Shown: positions 5,616 to 8,694 of the stretch, one piece after another
Numbering within the stretch: the first letter of the stretch is position 1
How the letters are laid out: each line of letters begins with the position of its first letter
DNA from: Acidimicrobiales bacterium
Lineage (GTDB): Bacteria; Actinomycetota; Acidimicrobiia; Acidimicrobiales; Poriferisodalaceae
NCBI GenBank assembly: GCA_020439485.1
Contig: JAGQSP010000158.1
Coordinates: forward strand, 1 to 8,694
Reading direction: 5' to 3'
DNA length: 8,694 nt
Notes under the pieces: model-generated
The model's input: only the letters and a program-made list of their open reading frames with translations
Databases searched by the model: none
What the model was told of the DNA's origin: nothing
Made by a program: the position numbers and the translations under genes

Positions 5616-6214
5616 CGCGCAACCTCGGCACCGGCCACCAGTCCCACCTGCCTGGTTATTCGCCTGGGCACGATCGCATCGAGGTGATCGACGACGTGAT
5701 CGACAAAGCCATACTCGCGGGCCTGGACTGCATCGAACCAGCGGTCGCGGCCCACATCTCGCTCGACCTGATCCAGTGAATGCCCGGTGTGGCGGGCGAT
5801 TATCCGCCTCATCCGGTCGAGGGTGGCCATCAGGTTCGATGCCTGTATCGCCACGTCGGCCGCCGAGCCCGCCAATCCGGCCGAACCCTCGTGCATCAGA
5901 ACCTGGGCGTTGGGCAGCGCGAACCGCTTTCCGGGCGAGCCCGCACACAAGATCACCTGCCCCATGCTGGCCGCCAACCCCACCGCCACCGTGGCCACAT
6001 CGTTGGGGATCAGCTGCATCGTGTCGTACACGGCCAACCCGGCCATGACCGAACCACCCGGCGAGTTGATGTAGACACAGATGTCGCTTTCGGGATCGTC
6101 GGCCGACAACAACAACAGCTGCGACACCAGGCGGTTGGCGCTGTCATTGGTCACCTCCTCACCCAGCACCAGGATCCGACGCTCCATCAAACGGTCGTAG
6201 AGGCTGCTCGTCAT
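5612..6214 (-). CDS. clpP: ClpP1-like Clp protease subunit with a short N-terminus
   Basis: A 200-residue ClpP, first gene of the pair. Visible landmarks are YINSPGG (48-54), VYDTMQLIP (62-70), the nucleophile region [15 protein letters not shown] (78-92) with Ser83, His108 in VLMHEGSAG and Asp157 in RDVGRDRWF; the triad is complete. Around [18 protein letters not shown] it matches mycobacterial ClpP1. Oddities: it begins [17 protein letters not shown], almost directly at helix A, so the 15-20 residue propeptide and axial loop of most ClpPs are missing; HQP is changed to HEG; GQAAS is changed to GLAAS; and a tail of about 25 residues is basic then Ala/Val-rich. Upstream codons in frame offer no start before the channel gene's stop, so the short N-terminus looks real. 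ClpP normally forms a cytoplasmic 14-mer barrel fed by ClpX or ClpC; no unfoldase gene is in the window. Confidence 0.95.
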   Translation of the reverse strand: MTSSLYDRLMERRILVLGEEVTNDSANRLVSQLLLLSADDPESDICVYINSPGGSVMAGLAVYDTMQLIPNDVATVAVGLAASMGQVILCAGSPGKRFALPNAQVLMHEGSAGLAGSAADVAIQASNLMATLDRMRRIIARHTGHSLDQVERDVGRDRWFDAVQAREYGFVDHVVDHLDAIVPRRITRQVGLVAGAEVAR

Positions 6215-6220
6215 GGCGAC

Positions 6221-6226
6221 ATTGTG
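6221..6226 (-). promoter_or_regulatory. Weak candidate -10 box for the clpP pair
   Basis: CACAAT on the - strand lies 6 nt before the clpP ATG, the same spacing as the TANNNT boxes elsewhere in the window, but with C instead of T in the first position. A poor -10 would suit a promoter that needs an activator bound at the palindrome just upstream. No good -35 is visible (GCGGGC at 6244-6249). Confidence 0.3.
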
Positions 6227-6250
6227 GAGGCGAACCCCGGCACGCCCGCT

Positions 6251-6273
6251 CGATTCTGCTGAGGGCAGAATCG
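6251..6273. promoter_or_regulatory. Palindrome upstream of the clpP pair, candidate PopR/ClgR-like binding site
   Basis: CGATTCTGC (6251-6259) and GCAGAATCG (6265-6273) are perfect 9-bp inverted arms around 5 bases. Read on the - strand the core is TTCTGC-CCTCA-GCAGAA. From memory, the Streptomyces PopR site upstream of clpP3-clpP4 is TTTCTGCC-3N-GGCAGAAA. The arm spacing is the same and 13 of 16 specified bases agree. The near edge lies 36 nt before the clpP start codon, centred near -48 if the transcript starts at the ATG, a typical activator position. Being 6 bp after the stop of the upstream channel gene, it could instead or additionally act as a terminator hairpin for that gene, although no T-tract follows. 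Confidence 0.65.
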
Positions 6274-6279
6274 CTCGGC

Positions 6280-7371
6280 TCAGTCGTTGAAGCGAGCGAT
6301 CTGATGCTCGCTCGACCATGCCTTGACGGTCGACTCGTGGGCCCAGAATCCCCTCGGGCACACCAGGAAGTCGATCATGTACTCGAGCGCCGGAGCAAAC
6401 GTCATACGTGCCTGACGTGTGTAATCGGCCGCCTCCTCATAGGGCCGCAGGTCAAACCCATGGGCTGTCAGATCGTCGTACAAGAACCGGAACATGTCCT
6501 CGTTGGAGCCCTCCACCAAAGCGGTCTCGTACTCCGAAAGGTCATGGCCCTGGGTCAGCTCCTTGAAGATCGCCTCGGCCCGACGCAAGAACCAGAACGC
6601 GTAGCCGTCGGTCGCCCCATTGATGATCTGTGCGTGCAATGCGGCATCGCACAGAAGGCCCAGACCGGTCACCCAATTCTGCTGACGATCGTGCGAACGA
6701 AACATCGCCAGCAGCGGCACCGACGAATGGGTCTCGAGGATGCCCGCCGCCCACTGCTCCCACTGGGCGAACTTGGCGTCGAGCTTCTTGGGGTCGGCAT
6801 CGGGCGCCCAGGCCTTCACCAACTCGGTGGGGGTGATGCGCTCGGTGCTTCCGGCATCGAGGGTTATCAACTGGCGCTCGCGTTCGGAGTAGGCCGAATA
6901 CAGCGTTGGCAGATAACCGATGACCAGAGCCACGGTCACCACGCCGGCAAACGCCTCGAACAGGGCTCCACTCCTGGGGATCACCTCGGTCGGAACGACC
7001 TCACCGAACCCGACGGTGAAATAGACGACGCCCGAGTAGTACCAATCGTCGCCGAACGTCGACACGTTCGAGATACCACCCAACGCCCACCACACCAGGG
7101 CAAACCCGGTTATCTGGAGAAACACCCACGACGCCAGAAGCGCGATGACCAGCAGGGGCCCAAAGGCGGCAAGCATGCGCTCGCGTGCCGGACGATCGCC
7201 TGGGATCCGCCTCGCAACCGCGCGCAGCGACGCGAACAGGGTCATCCCGATGACACGCGACGGCCACCATCGAGCCGGTGAAGTCGAGGTAGACACCAGG
7301 GTGTTCACCAGATCGGCGAACGACACCGCAATCAGCATGACGCCAGCAACGATGGCGATTGTTTCGGTCAC
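6280..7371 (-). CDS. Potassium-channel-like membrane protein (two-pore-helix ion channel fold) with large cytoplasmic C-terminus
   Basis: A 363-residue protein starting at GTG 7369-7371, directly behind TACCGT plus 6 nt and without a Shine-Dalgarno sequence. Hydrophobic segments lie at about 4-26, 70-97 and 136-158. The P-loop between the last two reads YYSGVVYFTVGFGEVVP (111-127): TVGFGE (119-124) is the K+ selectivity filter in a slightly altered form (usual TVGYGD), as in the ion-channel-2 family. The first 70 residues include a hydrophobic helix and a basic stretch (RWWPSRVIG, RAVARRIPGDRPARER). After about 160 there follow 200 cytoplasmic residues with no RCK/TrkA-N nucleotide motif; they look helical and soluble, and I cannot assign them. 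I infer a K+ or monovalent cation channel with an unknown regulatory domain. It lies upstream of the clpP pair on the same strand, separated by 65 bp containing the palindrome. Confidence 0.85.
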   Translation of the reverse strand: MTETIAIVAGVMLIAVSFADLVNTLVSTSTSPARWWPSRVIGMTLFASLRAVARRIPGDRPARERMLAAFGPLLVIALLASWVFLQITGFALVWWALGGISNVSTFGDDWYYSGVVYFTVGFGEVVPTEVIPRSGALFEAFAGVVTVALVIGYLPTLYSAYSERERQLITLDAGSTERITPTELVKAWAPDADPKKLDAKFAQWEQWAAGILETHSSVPLLAMFRSHDRQQNWVTGLGLLCDAALHAQIINGATDGYAFWFLRRAEAIFKELTQGHDLSEYETALVEGSNEDMFRFLYDDLTAHGFDLRPYEEAADYTRQARMTFAPALEYMIDFLVCPRGFWAHESTVKAWSSEHQIARFND

Positions 7372-7377
7372 GGCGCA

Positions 7378-7383
7378 ACGGTA
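7378..7383 (-). promoter_or_regulatory. Predicted leaderless -10 box of the channel gene
   Basis: TACCGT on the - strand is followed by TGCGCC and then GTG (7369-7371). The hexamer is identical to the one before the ClgR/PopR-like regulator, with the same 6-nt spacing. It also supports choosing this GTG over starts further upstream in the open frame, which runs back to 7716 through the divergent synthetase gene. Confidence 0.55.
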
Positions 7384-7437
7384 GGCCGCCGCCGATCGAT
7401 GTGCTGCCCCGCTTGGGTGGCCAGGCCGGTGTTGGGC

Positions 7438-7443
7438 CAGACT
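7438..7443 (+). promoter_or_regulatory. Possible -10 box of the acyl-CoA synthetase gene
   Basis: CAGACT lies 7 nt before ATG 7451. It departs from TANNNT in the first base. No Shine-Dalgarno sequence precedes this ATG, so leaderless translation is plausible, but the box is weak. The 79-bp divergent gap 7372-7450 shows nothing else that I can name. Confidence 0.25.
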
Positions 7444-7450
7444 GTGCGAC

Positions 7451-8694
7451 ATGACCGATGTCACACCCGACCTGATCACCGCCCACGCGGCCGCAAACCC
7501 GGACAAGATCGCGATCATCGACGATCGTCCCGGCCAGCAACCGCGCCAGATCACGTTCGCCGAACTCGACCAGTACACGAACCGCATCGCAAACGGACTC
7601 CTCGATCTGGGTGTCGAGCCCGGCGACAAGGTCATGTGGCTGGGGCAGAACTCGCTAGAGGTCATGTCGTTCAGCCACGCGGCCCGCAAGGCCGGCCTCA
7701 TCAGCGTTCCGCTCAACTATCGCCTGACCGACGAAGAGTCTGTCTACGTAGTCAACAACAGCGACTCGGTGGTCATCTGGGCCGACGCCGAGTTCGCCCA
7801 CATGCTCGACCGCATCAAGGGCCACTTCGAGAACGTGCGCAAGGTGGTGATCTTCGGCGGCGAACCGGTAGCCGGGTCGGGCCAGATCTCAGAGGCCGAT
7901 TTCCTGGGCGACGCATCGCCCCCACAACGAGATCAGTCGACCTCGGGAACCATGATCTACACCTCTGGCACCACCGGCAATCCCAAGGGTGCGGTCAGGC
8001 ACCGAACCGCCTCCAACGAGCAGAGTGCGGGGTTGCTGCAGCTCATCGGGTACGGCCCCGGCGACGTCTACATCACCTGCGGACCGCTGTATCACTCGGG
8101 GCCGGGCGGCTTCGCCAACATCGCCCATGTGCTGGGCAACACCATCGTGTTGCAGCACAAGTTCGATGCCGAAGACTGGCTGCGCCTGATCGACAAATAC
8201 AAGTGCTCGTCGACGTTCTCTGCCCCCACGCCCATCCGCATGGTCGTGAACCTGCCCGCCGAGGTGAAGGCCAAGTACGACACGTCGAGCATGAAGATCT
8301 TGGTCGCAAACGCGGCGCCTTGGCCCTTTGCTCTCAAGCAGGCGTACATCGAGGACTTCCCGCCCGAGTCGTTGTGGGAGGTCTACGGCTCGACCGAGAT
8401 GGGGGTCAACTGTGTGCTGGCTCCAGAGGATCAGATGCGAAAGCCAGGGTCTTGCGGCAAGCCGGCCCCGTTGGTCGAGGTCAAGCTGTTCGACGAAGAC
8501 GGCAACGAGGTCACAGAAGTGGGCCAGCCCGGCGAGCTGTTCGTTCGCGCTTCGTCGGTCTTCGACACCTACTACAAGGCCGACGAAAAATACGCAGCAG
8601 ACGACCGCGACGGCTGGCACACCGTGGGCGACATCGCCTATCGCGACGATGAGGGCTACCTGTTCATCTGCGACCGCAAGAAGGACATGATCAT
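7451..8694 (+). CDS. AMP-forming acyl-CoA synthetase (ANL superfamily, FadD-like), 3' end cut by window
   Basis: The frame is open from ATG 7451 to the window end, giving 414 residues of an expected 500-540. It activates a carboxylic acid to acyl-AMP and then to the CoA thioester. Core motifs in order: A3 phosphate loop IYTSGTTGNPKGA (169-181), PLYHSGPGGF (212-221), NAAPWPFALK (287-296) before A5 VYGSTEMG (311-318), A7 VGDIAYRDDEGYLFICDR (392-409) and the start of the hinge, KKDMI, where the window stops; the catalytic A10 lysine lies outside. The N-terminal segment MTDVTPDLITAHAAANPDKIAI and LGQNS are typical of FadD-type enzymes. Chain length cannot be inferred; the family includes fatty acid, aromatic acid and steroid side-chain ligases. 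It is divergent from the channel gene, with no neighbouring beta-oxidation gene in view. Confidence 0.95.
   Translation, partial: MTDVTPDLITAHAAANPDKIAIIDDRPGQQPRQITFAELDQYTNRIANGLLDLGVEPGDKVMWLGQNSLEVMSFSHAARKAGLISVPLNYRLTDEESVYVVNNSDSVVIWADAEFAHMLDRIKGHFENVRKVVIFGGEPVAGSGQISEADFLGDASPPQRDQSTSGTMIYTSGTTGNPKGAVRHRTASNEQSAGLLQLIGYGPGDVYITCGPLYHSGPGGFANIAHVLGNTIVLQHKFDAEDWLRLIDKYKCSSTFSAPTPIRMVVNLPAEVKAKYDTSSMKILVANAAPWPFALKQAYIEDFPPESLWEVYGSTEMGVNCVLAPEDQMRKPGSCGKPAPLVEVKLFDEDGNEVTEVGQPGELFVRASSVFDTYYKADEKYAADDRDGWHTVGDIAYRDDEGYLFICDRKKDMI

Noticed and set aside
6291..6312. AGCGAGC-N8-GCTCGCT inverted repeat near the end of the channel gene
   Set aside because: It lies within codons of the channel C-terminus and has no T-tract. 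It could contribute to termination, but nothing beyond the repeat supports that.
7399..8652. Long open + frame of about 417 codons over the acyl-CoA synthetase
   Set aside because: It is Arg- and Pro-rich with no family motifs. The frame starting at 7451 over the same DNA encodes all ANL core motifs.
1..8694. Search for insertion sequences, CRISPR arrays, tRNA or rRNA genes and phage genes
   Set aside because: No transposase motifs, evenly spaced direct repeats or recognisable RNA gene signatures were seen on either strand; the window is almost fully accounted for by ordinary protein genes.

Overview
The window is GC-rich, with third codon positions mostly G or C. It carries several actinobacterial hallmarks: a paired clpP operon, a small ClgR/PopR-type regulator, start codons that sit directly behind a TANNNT hexamer with no Shine-Dalgarno sequence, and a siderophore-interacting protein. 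I read it as an actinobacterial chromosome, possibly from the Acidimicrobiia (weak guess). There is no sign of phage, insertion sequences, CRISPR, rRNA or tRNA. Two genes are cut by the window edges.

Layout. (1) 1-497 (+) is the 3' part of a LolD/MacB/DevA-type ABC ATPase; a hairpin separates it from a convergent small winged-helix regulator (519-827, -). (2) Divergent from that regulator is a (+) run of a siderophore-interacting flavoprotein (922-1701), a molybdate-type ABC permease modB (1763-2590) and the ATPase modC (2587-3669). No modA binding protein is present. The regulator promoter carries a clear inverted repeat. (3) A queuosine-nucleotide salvage hydrolase of the QNG1/DUF2419 family (3685-4653, -) is divergent from the next unit. 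(4) A small XRE regulator of the ClgR/PopR type (4713-5033, +) converges on, and overlaps by 51 bp, a two-gene clpP operon on the - strand (ClpP1-like 5612-6214, then ClpP2-like 4983-5615, joined by an ATGA overlap). (5) A potassium-channel-like membrane protein (6280-7371, -) lies upstream of the clpP pair. (6) The 5' part of an AMP-forming acyl-CoA synthetase (7451-end, +) is divergent from the channel gene.

The most interesting block is 4713-6273. The regulator ends in Leu-Ala-Ala, like an ssrA degron. A near-perfect 9-bp inverted repeat, TTCTGC-N5-GCAGAA at its core, lies just upstream of the clpP pair and closely matches the palindrome I remember for Streptomyces PopR, the activator of clpP3-clpP4. 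Together these suggest a self-limiting proteolysis circuit: the regulator activates a reserve Clp peptidase and is itself destroyed by Clp. The two ClpP subunits are unusual. The ClpP2-like one has Ala in place of the catalytic Asp, and the ClpP1-like one lacks almost all of the usual N-terminal axial loop.

A second theme is promoter architecture. Four genes (519-827, 3685-4653, 4713-5033, 6280-7371) have a TANNNT hexamer exactly 6 nt upstream of the start codon, which predicts leaderless mRNAs.
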